DNA from: JACMLD01 sp044227095
GTDB lineage: Bacteria; Bacteroidota; Bacteroidia; Chitinophagales; Chitinophagaceae
NCBI GenBank assembly: GCA_044227095.1
Contig: JBGAFV010000001.1
Span: forward strand, 3,906,001 to 3,970,000
Length of the DNA stretch: 64,000 nt
Reading direction: 5' to 3'
Each line of letters begins with the position of its first letter. Within the stretch, counting starts at the first letter, position 1. The position numbers and the translations under genes are program-made. Positions 26,405-36,213 of this stretch are shown here, one piece after another. The notes below the pieces were generated by a model. The model worked only from the letters and a program-made list of their open reading frames with translations. It was not told the DNA's origin and searched no databases.

Positions 26405-28261
26405 TTAAATATAAATAATGCGCTTTCTTTTCATTTCAGTTTCTGTTTTCTTCTGCTGTTGGGTTGCAGCTTTTTGTGTTTCACGCAGGCGCTGTGTGGC
26501 CTCGTTGGTATATTGCGCCTGTTCTGCTAATTGCCTCGTCATTGCTTCCTGGTAAGCTTCTATCTGCTGGTACTGTTTAAGGGCACGGTCCTGGTTGACT
26601 GCATCCTGTAATTTGTTCAATTGTTCCTGCGTTAACTCAAGCTTTACTTCACTATTAATTTGCAGCCAGTTCAGTTTTTGCAATTGCCCGGCTATTTCGG
26701 TTTTCAATTTTGCAATATCCAGTTTTTTGTATTTTAACTGCTTTTCAATTTTTTGCCAGTTCAGTTGTTCTAATGCCTTTTGCGTTTTTAATAAAGCATC
26801 TTTTGCCATGCGGTCGTTATAGCTTAGTCCTTTTAATTTAGGTGTTGTTGTATCCTGTGTAAGCTGAAAAGAAAAACTGGTAGAAGGAATGTAGGGCTCA
26901 GCAACCGAAGCCGCTTCTCCGCCATCGGGCATAGCCACTTTTTCTTTTTGCGATAATGAAAAATCTACTTTTTCTTCCTTGCTGGCTGTTTTAATGTTGA
27001 TGTCTGCCGCATTATCTTCATCCTCATCTTCATTATCATCTGCAGCAACGTATTTCACAGGCGTTACAAGTTGGTTTTCATTTTTAATGATGCGGGACAC
27101 TTCTATTAGTTTGTCATTGTTTTGCTGCTCAACTTTCTTTTTAGGAACCTCAACTACTGCAAGGTTCTGAATGCTTTTGCCCGCTTCATCGTTCAAATGT
27201 TCTCCATTTAAATTGATATCTGAAAATGCAAGTGCAAAATTGGCTTCACCAAAATTATCTGCTGCAACTTTTGCAGGGTTGATGGTTGCTATAAATCCCA
27301 ACAGCAGCAAAGCCATCAGGCAGGCGCCCATCCTGTAAAAGCCAATTTTACGGTTTTCTATACCCATAATGCGTTCTATGCGGGTAAGCAATTGTTGCTG
27401 ATTTTTACCACCAGCCGCAATGCCATAAGTAACCGGCATCAGCCTGCTTTTTTCAAGTGTAAGAAGGGCAGTAGCATAATTGTGCGGATGATACTGAAAC
27501 TGGATTACCATATCATCGCAACTGTATTCACGTTCTTTTCTTATAGCACCAGTAAGTTGTTTTACAAAAGGATTAAAGAAGAAAAGAATTTCAACACTGG
27601 TAACAAACAGGTTTACAAAATAATCGTTGCGTTTTATATGCACCAGTTCGTGCAATAGCACTGCTTCAAGTTGTTCTATAGTTAGGTTATTAAGGCAGGC
27701 GGCGGGCAGCAGAATAACAGGTTTTAAAAAACCAATTACCTGTGGCGTATCAATATGTACAGACAGCATTGCCTTTACTTCTTTCTTTATACCCAGTTGC
27801 GCCGAAACTCTTTTTATATACATCCTCCAGGTGCCATTCATTTTTGTGATGCCATTTTTTTGCAAGCTTCCTGCACGATGTACAAACAGGCAGAATTTAA
27901 TAAACAGAAAAACAATACAGAGAAGGTATAATGCAGACCAATACGGCATTATAGTATCCATTGTTGTACTTGCCGTGTGCCAAATGGTGTAATAGTAATT
28001 GTTGGCAATAGTAATTGCTGCACTGTTGTCTGCTGCAACAATTGCTTCAGTATAATATTTCCACGAAAGACCGCCGATAAAGGCAGCCGTTCCGCAAAAA
28101 AGCAGGAAAAGTGCAATGCTATGCCTTGCAGATGCAGTAAGTTGTTTAATACCTGTGGTAACTGTGCGGTAAACAAGCCAGCAAATAGCAAATTGCCAGA
28201 TACCGTTGAGCAGTGCCCAGCCCAATGCAGTAAGAAAGGGCGAAGCGGTAAAAGATGGCAT
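26405..28261 (-). CDS. M56 family membrane metallopeptidase (BlaR1-like)
   Basis: A 618-residue membrane zinc protease of the BlaR1/MecR1 type. N-terminal hydrophobic segments at about 10-32, 47-66 and 108-126 precede the zinc motif HELVH (204-208) and the downstream EREYSCDD segment containing the third ligand. The C-terminal half lacks a penicillin-sensor domain and is instead an acidic, Q/K-rich, largely coiled-coil region. By family analogy it cleaves the BlaI-type repressor encoded just upstream (6-base gap), relieving repression of an unknown regulon. What it senses cannot be told. Confidence 0.9.
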   Translation of the reverse strand: MPSFTASPFLTALGWALLNGIWQFAICWLVYRTVTTGIKQLTASARHSIALFLLFCGTAAFIGGLSWKYYTEAIVAADNSAAITIANNYYYTIWHTASTTMDTIMPYWSALYLLCIVFLFIKFCLFVHRAGSLQKNGITKMNGTWRMYIKRVSAQLGIKKEVKAMLSVHIDTPQVIGFLKPVILLPAACLNNLTIEQLEAVLLHELVHIKRNDYFVNLFVTSVEILFFFNPFVKQLTGAIRKEREYSCDDMVIQFQYHPHNYATALLTLEKSRLMPVTYGIAAGGKNQQQLLTRIERIMGIENRKIGFYRMGACLMALLLLGFIATINPAKVAADNFGEANFALAFSDINLNGEHLNDEAGKSIQNLAVVEVPKKKVEQQNNDKLIEVSRIIKNENQLVTPVKYVAADDNEDEDEDNAADINIKTASKEEKVDFSLSQKEKVAMPDGGEAASVAEPYIPSTSFSFQLTQDTTTPKLKGLSYNDRMAKDALLKTQKALEQLNWQKIEKQLKYKKLDIAKLKTEIAGQLQKLNWLQINSEVKLELTQEQLNKLQDAVNQDRALKQYQQIEAYQEAMTRQLAEQAQYTNEATQRLRETQKAATQQQKKTETEMKRKRIIYI

Positions 28262-28266
28262 ACTGA

Positions 28267-28665
28267 TTATTTTTTTAGATGATTGAGTAGTTTTTGAATT
28301 TCCTCAATTTCTTCTTCACTCGCTTTGTAATTGCCAAGCGCCTGTATTACCAACTGGCCGGGCGAACCTCCAAACAAACCATCAATCATTTTGCCCACAA
28401 GCTGCTTCTGTGTTTTTTCTTTGCTGATAGCGGCAGTATAGTAATGTGCTCTTGTTGATTTATCTCTTTTCACCAGGCCCTTGTCGTTCATAATCTGCAT
28501 TAGCTTAAGGGTGGTTGTATAACCTACATCTTTGGTTTTGGCCAGTTCTTCATGCACTTCTCTTACGCTGGCAAGGCCTCTGTCCCAGATAACCCGAAGA
28601 ATTTCCAGTTCTCCTTCAGTTGGCTTCACATATTTTGGTGCTGGCATAGTAATTGACTTTGGCAC
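28267..28665 (-). CDS. BlaI/MecI/CopY family transcriptional repressor
   Basis: A 132-residue winged-helix repressor with the family start PTEGELEILRVIWDRG and recognition region VGYTTTLKLMQIMNDKGLVKRD. The C-terminal part (about 80-130) is for dimerisation and would contain the cleavage site for the partner protease. Two start codons are possible, at 28665 and 28647 (MPAPKYVKPTE); the shorter one fits the family better. It is the first gene of a two-gene operon with the M56 protease. Confidence 0.92.
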   Translation of the reverse strand: MPKSITMPAPKYVKPTEGELEILRVIWDRGLASVREVHEELAKTKDVGYTTTLKLMQIMNDKGLVKRDKSTRAHYYTAAISKEKTQKQLVGKMIDGLFGGSPGQLVIQALGNYKASEEEIEEIQKLLNHLKK

Positions 28666-29658
28666 TAATATACGATCATTTTCGTAATGCTTTCAAATCT
28701 TTTTCCACTGTTGTGTATTATCGTCTCAGCTCCAGGCCCTACCGGCATAATGTAAAGTCGTGGGCAATGGGCAAATGTTGCAAATGTTTTAAGCCGGCAT
28801 TGGATTTTTTATTCAGCTTTTGTTGTGTCACTCACTTGTACCTTAAATCTTTATTGATCGCATGCCTTTGCCGGTATCCTCACTTATCATTTCAGGATGT
28901 AATTCAACCCCTTCAGGGTTGATTGCTTTATTGGCAGTGTACCACGGGTTATCACCCGTGGTTATAGTAATTAAGGCCCTTCAGGCCTTGCCGAACTTTG
29001 GCTTGGCCTTATTATTGGCCGAACCAAATTCGGTAAGAACATAGCAGTACGAAGTCTTTGACTTCGTACTGCATTATCCTATATCATCATTAATCTGCGC
29101 ATCTGCAGCGATTCTTTTTTAATTACAAACTTCAATGCAATCATTATCCCGAAGGGATAAAATTATAATAGCCATGGGTGAAACCCGTGGCTATTATAAT
29201 CCTTTATAATCACAACCCTAACGGGGTTGATTAATTAATCTGCGCATCTGCGGCCATATATAAGTTTGGCTAAAGCCAATCATGAGTTGCATCTGTAACC
29301 CAGTGCTTAAGCGCTGGGTTATTAAGCCCGATCTAATTTGGGCTTTAGCCCAATAATTTCAATTCAGCGTGCTTTTATCCCAACAGAGTTCGGTAAGAAC
29401 ATAAATAGTACAAAGTCGGAGACTTCGTACAGCGGTGAACCGTTTCGAAGAAACGCTCCGTGTATTGCCTTAATGGTTATTGCAAAGAAAGTTTGTTCAT
29501 TTAAACACTGCACCTTCACTATAATGTAAATAATTCGGTGCTTCTCTGTGTTATCTGTGTCTCTGTGGTTAAAAATGAGGTAAGGACAAAAAATAAGCCC
29601 GATGTAGAAACAACGGGCTTATCGGTATTATGTACCTAATTAATGCAATGCGAATATA
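28666..29658. repeat. Gene-free interval with a dense cluster of palindromes
   Basis: About one kilobase with no credible gene. Between 28903 and 29460 there are at least ten palindromes, including CAACCCCTTCAGGGTTG (28905), ACCACGGGTTATCACCCGTGGT (split here as arms ACCACGGGT and ACCCGTGGT, 28941-28962), AAGGCCCTTCAGGCCTT (28973), arms AGTACGAAGT/ACTTCGTACT (29046-29070), TATCCCGAAGGGATA (29145), an 18-bp stem at 29162-29200 and arms AACCCAG/CTGGGTT (29297-29320). GTTCGGTAAGAACATA-like and CTGCGCATCTGC phrases each occur twice. Confidence 0.8.
29593..29622 (-). terminator. Intrinsic terminator of the pyrophosphatase gene
   Basis: ATAAGCCCG pairs with CGGGCTTAT (9 bp, 12-base loop). On the minus strand it is followed by a run of six T. 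It lies about 37 bases after the stop codon of the pyrophosphatase gene. Confidence 0.8.
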
Positions 29659-32085
29659 TTACTTCTCGTCAATTTTAATTGAAAAGTTCAAATCTTTTTT
29701 TTCACCAAGATATTCTTTGTACTTGTTTAAAACTTCTGCGGGTTGTTTTTTGCCGTTTATAGACAATTCGCCATTTTTCAATTCAACATTAAGGTTGCCA
29801 TTGTTATCCATTTTATCACCCTTAAGCGCTGCGATAAATTTTTCCATTTCCACTTTAGGATCATTGCCATTCAAAGTAACATTCACTTCAGCACCTTCTT
29901 TTTTATCAGAAGTAATCGTTAACTCTATTTTTTTCTCTTTAGTAATAGCAGCAGTAGTTTCACCTGTATGGTGCATTGTTTTTAATGTTGGTGCAATTAC
30001 CAGCGAAACAATCGACATCAGCTTAATTAAGATATTCATGGAAGGACCTGAAGTATCTTTAAAAGGATCACCAACAGTATCACCTGTTACAGAAGCTTTA
30101 TGAGGATCTGAGCCTTTGTAATAAATCTGCCCGTTTATATCAACACCTTTTTCAAAAGATTTTTTTGCATTGTCCCATGCACCGCCGGCATTGTTTTGAA
30201 ACATTCCCATCAATACACCACTAACAGTAGCACCGGCTAAAAATCCACCCAATACTTCTGGTCCAAAAACAAAACCGATAATTAATGGAGCAAGAATAGT
30301 GATAGCGCCGGGCAATACCATTTTCTTAATAGAAGCATCTGTTGATATCGCAACGCATTTATCGTACTCGGGTTTGCCTGTACCTTCCATAATGCCGGGT
30401 ATGCTGCGGAACTGGCGACGAACTTCTTCCACCATTGCCATTGCTGCTTCGCCTACGGCACGTATAGCCAGCGATGAAAAGATAAAAGGTATCATGGCAC
30501 CAATAAATAAGCCGGCCAATACTGGGGCTTTGTAAATATCAATACCAGATATTCCGGAAATGCCAACAAATGCTGCAAACAATGCTAATGCTGTTAAAGC
30601 AGCAGAAGCAATAGCAAAGCCTTTACCGGTAGCAGCTGTTGTATTACCAACCGCATCAAGAATATCAGTTTTTTCACGTACATCTTTTGGCAATTCACTC
30701 ATTTCGGCAATACCGCCAGCGTTGTCGGCAATCGGTCCAAATGCATCAATGGCCAATTGCATGGCAGTAGTAGCCATCATGCCGGCTGCAGCTATCGCCA
30801 CACCATATAAACCTGCGCACCAAAATGATAAATAAATACCTGCTGCTAATACCAGTATTGGTAAAAATGTACTTTCCATACCAATAGCAAGACCACCAAT
30901 AATATTTGTAGCATGACCGGTTGATGATTGACGAATGATACTTAACACCGGGCGTTTGCCCATTGCTGTATAGTATTCAGTAATTATGCTCATGAGTGTA
31001 CCCACTGCAAGACCAACAATGATAGCACCAAATACACCACCTTTTGTAAAATCATGACCGCGAAGGTTCATGGTATCGGGCAATAAATAATTTACAAGGA
31101 AATAGCAGCCAACTGCAGTAAGAACAATAGAACCCCAGTTGCCCATGTTAAGTGCTTTTTGAACAGCAGCCGTGCTGTTACCTGCACTTTCTGAAATGCG
31201 TACAAAGAAGGTTCCTATAATTGAAAAAATGATACCCAAACCTGCAATAAGCATAGGAAGTAAAACAGGAGAAAGGCCGCCAAATGCATCACCCATTGCA
31301 TTGGTTTCTCTTCCAAGCACCATTGTTGCCAATACAGTAGCTACATAAGAACCAAACAAGTCGGCGCCCATACCAGCCACATCACCTACGTTATCACCTA
31401 CGTTATCTGCAATGGTTGCAGGATTGCGTGGGTCATCTTCTGGTATACCTGCTTCTACTTTACCTACGAGGTCAGCGCCTACGTCGGCAGCTTTTGTATA
31501 TATACCACCGCCAACACGGGCAAACAGCGCAATAGATTCTGCACCTAATGAAAAGCCGGTAAGCACTTCAATCGTCCTTTCCATTTCTTCACTATTAACA
31601 GCAGCTGTTGGCGCAAAAATCATTTTTAAAATGATAAACAAACCACCAAGTCCTAATACAGCAAGGCCGGCAACACCAAGTCCCATTACACTACCGCCTG
31701 TAAATGAAACGGCCAGGGCTTTAGATAAACTTGTCCTGGCTGCGTGTGCTGTGCGCACATTTGCTTTTGTGGCAATGCGCATACCTATAAAACCTGCAAG
31801 TGCACTAAATACTGCACCTATAACAAAAGACATTGCTATAGCGGGGCTGGATTTTGGATTGGAGTAACCCATTACTGCGAGCAAAATGCCTGCAAGAACA
31901 ACAAAATAGCTAAGGATTTTGTACTCAGCTTTCAGAAATGCCATAGCGCCTTCAGCTATATATTTGGATATTTCTGTCATCCTTTCATTTCCCGAATCCT
32001 GCTTAGAAACCCAGGCACTGCGTACGGCTGTAAACAACAGGCCAATAATACCCATTGCCGGAACTAAATAAAACAAATTGCTCAT
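29659..32085 (-). CDS. hppA: Membrane-bound ion-translocating pyrophosphatase (K+-dependent type)
   Basis: Hydrolyses PPi and pumps Na+ or H+ across the inner membrane. The 808-residue protein has many membrane helices and the substrate-site motifs DVGADLVGKVE (201-211) and ADNVGDNVGDVAGMGADLF (227-245). GNTTAATGKG carries Ala where K+-independent enzymes have Lys, so K+ dependence is predicted; ion specificity is not assigned. The catalytic core seems to end near residue 707. About 100 further hydrophilic residues (708-808, about 29662-29964), rich in Lys, Glu and Asn with beta-strand-like VNVTLNG and LNVELKNGELSING segments, are not part of the canonical fold. Confidence 0.94.
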   Translation of the reverse strand: MSNLFYLVPAMGIIGLLFTAVRSAWVSKQDSGNERMTEISKYIAEGAMAFLKAEYKILSYFVVLAGILLAVMGYSNPKSSPAIAMSFVIGAVFSALAGFIGMRIATKANVRTAHAARTSLSKALAVSFTGGSVMGLGVAGLAVLGLGGLFIILKMIFAPTAAVNSEEMERTIEVLTGFSLGAESIALFARVGGGIYTKAADVGADLVGKVEAGIPEDDPRNPATIADNVGDNVGDVAGMGADLFGSYVATVLATMVLGRETNAMGDAFGGLSPVLLPMLIAGLGIIFSIIGTFFVRISESAGNSTAAVQKALNMGNWGSIVLTAVGCYFLVNYLLPDTMNLRGHDFTKGGVFGAIIVGLAVGTLMSIITEYYTAMGKRPVLSIIRQSSTGHATNIIGGLAIGMESTFLPILVLAAGIYLSFWCAGLYGVAIAAAGMMATTAMQLAIDAFGPIADNAGGIAEMSELPKDVREKTDILDAVGNTTAATGKGFAIASAALTALALFAAFVGISGISGIDIYKAPVLAGLFIGAMIPFIFSSLAIRAVGEAAMAMVEEVRRQFRSIPGIMEGTGKPEYDKCVAISTDASIKKMVLPGAITILAPLIIGFVFGPEVLGGFLAGATVSGVLMGMFQNNAGGAWDNAKKSFEKGVDINGQIYYKGSDPHKASVTGDTVGDPFKDTSGPSMNILIKLMSIVSLVIAPTLKTMHHTGETTAAITKEKKIELTITSDKKEGAEVNVTLNGNDPKVEMEKFIAALKGDKMDNNGNLNVELKNGELSINGKKQPAEVLNKYKEYLGEKKDLNFSIKIDEK

Positions 32086-32204
32086 AGTAGTTTTTGTTGT
32101 CTTTGATTGATTTTCAGGGATGCAAAAATAGGGTAAAGGCCATTAAAATAATAGTTTATCGCTATTTTTTTGGGGCAGCCTTAAACTAGGGCGACCCAAA
32201 CAGA

Positions 32205-32236
32205 AAAGGCTGTTTACCAGCGGGTAAACAGCCTTT
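32205..32236 (-). terminator. Strong intrinsic terminator after the AsmA-like gene
   Basis: AAAGGCTGTTTACC pairs perfectly with GGTAAACAGCCTTT (14 bp, 4-base loop). On the minus strand TTTTCTGTTT follows. It separates the AsmA-like gene (upstream) from the pyrophosphatase gene. Confidence 0.9.
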
Positions 32237-32295
32237 AAAGCATATTATTTAAAATTGTGGCTTAAAAACAGGTAAGCCTAATCAATCGATGGTTT

Positions 32296-34989
32296 TTATT
32301 GGTGCTGCGTTGTATCAACCGTCTTTTTCTTTTTAAATGGATTGATATTATTAATTAACCCTTTTGCAGATTCTTCAATGTTCTTTTTGCCATCAGCAGA
32401 TCCTGTTTTGCTTGTATCACCTTTGCCCAACAATTGTTTTTGCAGTTCATCTGCTGCAGTTTGTACTGCCTGTTTTTTTAATGAAGCTATGGTATCCTTA
32501 ACAGCAGCAGTAACCGCAGTTTTAGTACTGTCAATTTTTGCTTTTGCAAAGTCTGTGGCTTGCTGTTTTAAATCTTCGGCCAATGATGTACCCGCTTGTT
32601 TCAAATCTGTTTTAATAACTGGGCTTGTAATAGTTCCGCCCATATTTACTTTAAGGTTTACATAATCACCCAGTTTAACGGGTACGCCTTTGCTGTTTAC
32701 CTGGCTTATAAGATTGTTTACATAAGCATTGCCTTTTTCGCCCATTAAAGCCCTTGGTACTTTCATGTTAATGAGATAATCAAGCGACTGATCAAAACCA
32801 TGCATGCCGCCAATCTCCATATCAATATCTTTCACTTTCACTTTAAAAGGTTTTACCATTACTTTTCCATTGGCAAATTCAATATAATTTTTGATGTCTT
32901 TCAATGCAAAGGATTCCAGCTCTTTTACATTTAGCATTGCGGCTATCTTTTCAACCGGTGCAAATTTTTTCAGGAACCCTTCAATTAATAAAAGGTTGCC
33001 ATTGCCCGTTAGTGAGTTAAGATCAGGCATCATATCATCACCCAGTTTTCCGGTAAAGGTTAATTGAGAACTCATTTTACCAGAGAGAAATTTTCCAACC
33101 GGCATCAGCTTCTGTACTGTATTAAAAGCCATGAATGTTTTTTCAACATCAAATCCTTTTACATCATAGCTAAGGCTGATATCGGGTTTCTTTTTATCTT
33201 TTTTGGTTGAATAAGAACCGCTCACATTCATGGTTCCATCCAGCAGGTTGCTTTTAATATTATTCAAGCTTACTGTTTCATCTTTTATAATCATAGAACC
33301 AGATAGATCCTGCATGTCTATTTTATCGTAATGAACTTTATCTACGCCTGCATTTACAGTAAAATCAAGATTGGCAGGCACAGCAAATGGCGCTGCTGCC
33401 GGCCCTTTGGTTGTAGTATCAGCAGATGTTCCCATCCAGTCGTTAAGGTTCATCTGGTCTGCTTTTATATTCAACAAACCGGTTAGGTTTTGATTTTTTA
33501 AAACATAAGGAAGCAAATTGTCTATAGTGCCATTGGCAGTAAAATTTGTTTTCATGTACTGGCCAGACAAATCGCTTAGTGTTACATTTTTTGGATTGAA
33601 ATTCGCCAGCAGCGTATTCAGTTTTACACCATCGGGATAATCTTTTGATGCATAGAAAAAATTATTTAGGCTGATGGTACCTGCTGCGTTAAATTTTTCG
33701 TATTGTTTTTTCTCAATTGCGCTCATATAACCATTAGCGCTTACATCTGCATTTAATAAACCACTCAGCTTAGTGCCAGCTTCAAGTTTTACCAGTTGCG
33801 CTACTTTAGATAAATCGAGTTTTCCTTTTGCAGCAGCATCAACAAACATATCGCTTACAGGTGTTTTTACAAGCAAACGAAAATCAAAAGGGTCGTTATC
33901 CATTTCAATATGCGCCTGCGGCACATTTACAACTGTATGATCTGTTATTCCATCGGGGTTATCAACCTTTACAGAAAAGTTGATGTTTTTTACGGGCTTA
34001 GGTAAATCAGGATATTGAAAGAAACCATCTTTTACGGAGAGGTTAAGGTTGTATGCAGGAATTTGATTGCTGCTATACGTTCCTTTTACAAAACCATTGA
34101 AAATGGCCTTGCCACTTGTTTTAACTGTAGCAAAATCTTTCTGGTAAATGGCTGGTATTAGCGACAAAATATTTTTAAAATCTGTAGACGGGGCATCGTA
34201 CTTAATATCCATATTGTAAACACTATCGTTTACGAGTTGAAAGAAACCTTCTGTGTTCAGTTTTAAATCATTCAGTGAAACCTTATCAGTTTTAAAACTG
34301 TATTTATTTGTTTTGTTGTCTACCTGTATATCTGCATCAACTGTTGTTTTTGTTTTTACAAAATAGGGGATATTGCCATAGGTGAAGCTAACAGCGTCTG
34401 CACTTGTTTTTGTTGCCAAAGTAAAAAGGTCTGAGGTAAAATCGCCGCTGCCACTGTGGTTAAGCCCGGTAATTTCGCTGCTCATATTGCTGGCGGCATC
34501 TTCGTATTTTATATAGCCGTTGTTAATAGCATAAGATTGCAGGTTTAATTTAAATGGGGTGCTTTCTGCGGTAGTGCTTGCAGCTGTATCTGGTTTTGCA
34601 ATATCCCAGTTAGCTTTTCCTTCTTTTGTAACGATGGCGTGTATGCGTGGTTCGGTAACAGCAATAGAATATACTTTATATTCGCCGCCTTTTATTACAC
34701 TCATAATGTTTACAGCAACATCTATATTTTTTGCAGCAAACAAAGTGTCTGCAGCAAAAGTATTGATGCCTGTTACCTGCATGTTATTTACAGCCAGTGC
34801 AACTTTTGGAAAATGTCTGAAGAAAGAAATGTCAACATCTGTAAAATCAACTTTGGCATTAAGGTTATTGTTGATTTCTTTTTTTACGAGTGCAGTTATT
34901 TTGTCTTTAAAGATAAAAGGGGCCGCAAAGGCAACACCAATCAGTAATATTAAAACAATCAGGGTAATCTTTATAATTTTCTTAAGCAT
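32296..34989 (-). CDS. AsmA family protein
   Basis: Large envelope protein of the AsmA/TamB-like group, thought to act in phospholipid or outer-membrane protein transport between membranes. The start is placed at the ATG at 34989 (MLKKIIKI) because the hydrophobic anchor (about 4-22) begins there; an upstream in-frame ATG at 35025 adds 12 unlikely residues. The 897-residue product has the AsmA N-terminal pattern (KDKITALVKKEINNNLNAKVDFTDVD, quoted in part: KVDFTDVDISFFRHFP) and long beta-rich repeats. The C-terminus is a helical Lys/Asp/Thr-rich tail with PFKKKK. Confidence 0.88.
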   Translation of the reverse strand: MLKKIIKITLIVLILLIGVAFAAPFIFKDKITALVKKEINNNLNAKVDFTDVDISFFRHFPKVALAVNNMQVTGINTFAADTLFAAKNIDVAVNIMSVIKGGEYKVYSIAVTEPRIHAIVTKEGKANWDIAKPDTAASTTAESTPFKLNLQSYAINNGYIKYEDAASNMSSEITGLNHSGSGDFTSDLFTLATKTSADAVSFTYGNIPYFVKTKTTVDADIQVDNKTNKYSFKTDKVSLNDLKLNTEGFFQLVNDSVYNMDIKYDAPSTDFKNILSLIPAIYQKDFATVKTSGKAIFNGFVKGTYSSNQIPAYNLNLSVKDGFFQYPDLPKPVKNINFSVKVDNPDGITDHTVVNVPQAHIEMDNDPFDFRLLVKTPVSDMFVDAAAKGKLDLSKVAQLVKLEAGTKLSGLLNADVSANGYMSAIEKKQYEKFNAAGTISLNNFFYASKDYPDGVKLNTLLANFNPKNVTLSDLSGQYMKTNFTANGTIDNLLPYVLKNQNLTGLLNIKADQMNLNDWMGTSADTTTKGPAAAPFAVPANLDFTVNAGVDKVHYDKIDMQDLSGSMIIKDETVSLNNIKSNLLDGTMNVSGSYSTKKDKKKPDISLSYDVKGFDVEKTFMAFNTVQKLMPVGKFLSGKMSSQLTFTGKLGDDMMPDLNSLTGNGNLLLIEGFLKKFAPVEKIAAMLNVKELESFALKDIKNYIEFANGKVMVKPFKVKVKDIDMEIGGMHGFDQSLDYLINMKVPRALMGEKGNAYVNNLISQVNSKGVPVKLGDYVNLKVNMGGTITSPVIKTDLKQAGTSLAEDLKQQATDFAKAKIDSTKTAVTAAVKDTIASLKKQAVQTAADELQKQLLGKGDTSKTGSADGKKNIEESAKGLINNINPFKKKKTVDTTQHQ

Positions 34990-35130
34990 GGTCCTTTCTT
35001 TTGGGTATTTAGTAATAGGAGTCAAAAATTTTAAGGTCAGTTATCCGGTTATCATTTTAGAAATGTTTGGTTTACTTTTTTTCTATAGTTTTAGCCATTA
35101 TTAAGTGGCAAAAAAGCATGAATTGCAAAT

Positions 35131-35721
35131 ATGACGCCAGAAAGAAAAGAGCGTTTGCTCTATGTATTAAATAAACGGCAAAACAATATTACTGTTGTGC
35201 TGGAAAACGTATTTGATCCGCATAATATATCTGCTGTAATGCGTACTTGTGATGCTGTAGGCATACAGGATATTTATGTATTGAACACAAAAATTGCCCG
35301 TCACCGCAAATGGGGACAGAAAAGCTCATCCAGCGCTGCAAAATGGCTTAGTATTCACGAGTTTTCAGATGCTGAGGCATGTTTTGCTGAATTGAGAAAG
35401 CATTACGGGCTTATATTAACCACTCACCTTGCAAGCGATGCTATTTCATTGCATGAAATAGATTTTACCCAATCTATTGCACTTGTTTTTGGCAATGAAC
35501 ATGAAGGTGTGAGTGAAGAAATAAGATCGCTTGCTGATGGCAATTTTATTATTCCACAGGTAGGAATTATTAAATCGCTGAACATTTCTGTAGCCTGTGC
35601 CGTTACAGTGTACGAAGCGCTTCGGCAAAAAACACTGGCTGGTCATTTTGATAAACCCGGTTTAAGTAAAGAACGTCATAGCAACCTCATGCATGAATGG
35701 GGTTTTATTGATGAAGTATAA
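35131..35721 (+). CDS. TrmH-family tRNA/rRNA 2'-O-methyltransferase (SPOUT)
   Basis: SAM-dependent 2'-O-ribose methylase with the trefoil-knot SpoU fold. The 196-residue protein shows motif 1 NISAVMRTCDAVGI, motif 2 ALVFGNEHEGVSEE and motif 3 SLNISVACAVTVYEALR. The short N-terminal extension and overall length resemble TrmH (Gm18 of tRNA), but rRNA methylases of the same family cannot be excluded. The downstream thioredoxin-like gene starts 10 bases after its stop. Confidence 0.9.
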   Translation: MTPERKERLLYVLNKRQNNITVVLENVFDPHNISAVMRTCDAVGIQDIYVLNTKIARHRKWGQKSSSSAAKWLSIHEFSDAEACFAELRKHYGLILTTHLASDAISLHEIDFTQSIALVFGNEHEGVSEEIRSLADGNFIIPQVGIIKSLNISVACAVTVYEALRQKTLAGHFDKPGLSKERHSNLMHEWGFIDEV

Positions 35722-35731
35722 ATTTTGTATA

Positions 35732-36211
35732 ATGAAGTACTGCGGAATATTTCTTTTCCTGCTGTGTGTGCATGTAATAGCATTCAGCCAGTCTGTTAAA
35801 AAAATGAATGCAGATGACTTAAGCACTTATATTGCCGCCAGCACTAAGCCGTTGGTGGTAAGTTTTTGGGCCACGTGGTGTGCATCCTGTAATGAAGAAA
35901 TACCGTACTTTATTTCTACTATTAAAGACAAATATAAAGGTGAAGTGGAATTGCTGCTGGTAAGTCTCGATATCAAATCTTACTATCCTTCCAAACTTGT
36001 TGCTTTTATAGAAAAGAGAAATTATACTGCGCCAGTGGTATGGATGAATGAAACCAATGCAGATATTTTTTGTCCCAAGATTGATCCCAAATGGAGCGGG
36101 GCTATACCTTCTACGCTAATGGTGAATAATAAAAAGCAATACCGTAAATTTTATGAGGTGGGTATGTCGCCTTTGCAATTTGATAAGAATTTGAAAGAGA
36201 TGGTAGAATAG
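35732..36211 (+). CDS. Secreted thioredoxin-like protein (TlpA type)
   Basis: Periplasmic thiol-disulfide protein. The start at 35732 gives MKYCGIFLFLLCVHVIAFSQ, a clean signal peptide that does not overlap the upstream gene; in-frame ATGs at 35693 and 35711 would overlap it. The mature part has the thioredoxin active site WATWCASC (CxxC) followed by NEEIPYF and a cis-Pro loop AIPSTLMVNN. About 159 residues. Partners are unknown; it is probably co-transcribed with the TrmH-type gene. Confidence 0.85.
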   Translation: MKYCGIFLFLLCVHVIAFSQSVKKMNADDLSTYIAASTKPLVVSFWATWCASCNEEIPYFISTIKDKYKGEVELLLVSLDIKSYYPSKLVAFIEKRNYTAPVVWMNETNADIFCPKIDPKWSGAIPSTLMVNNKKQYRKFYEVGMSPLQFDKNLKEMVE

Positions 36212-36213
36212 GG

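Noticed and set aside
35693..35731. Longer start for the thioredoxin-like gene
   Set aside because: It would overlap the upstream gene and places non-hydrophobic residues before an otherwise clean signal peptide.
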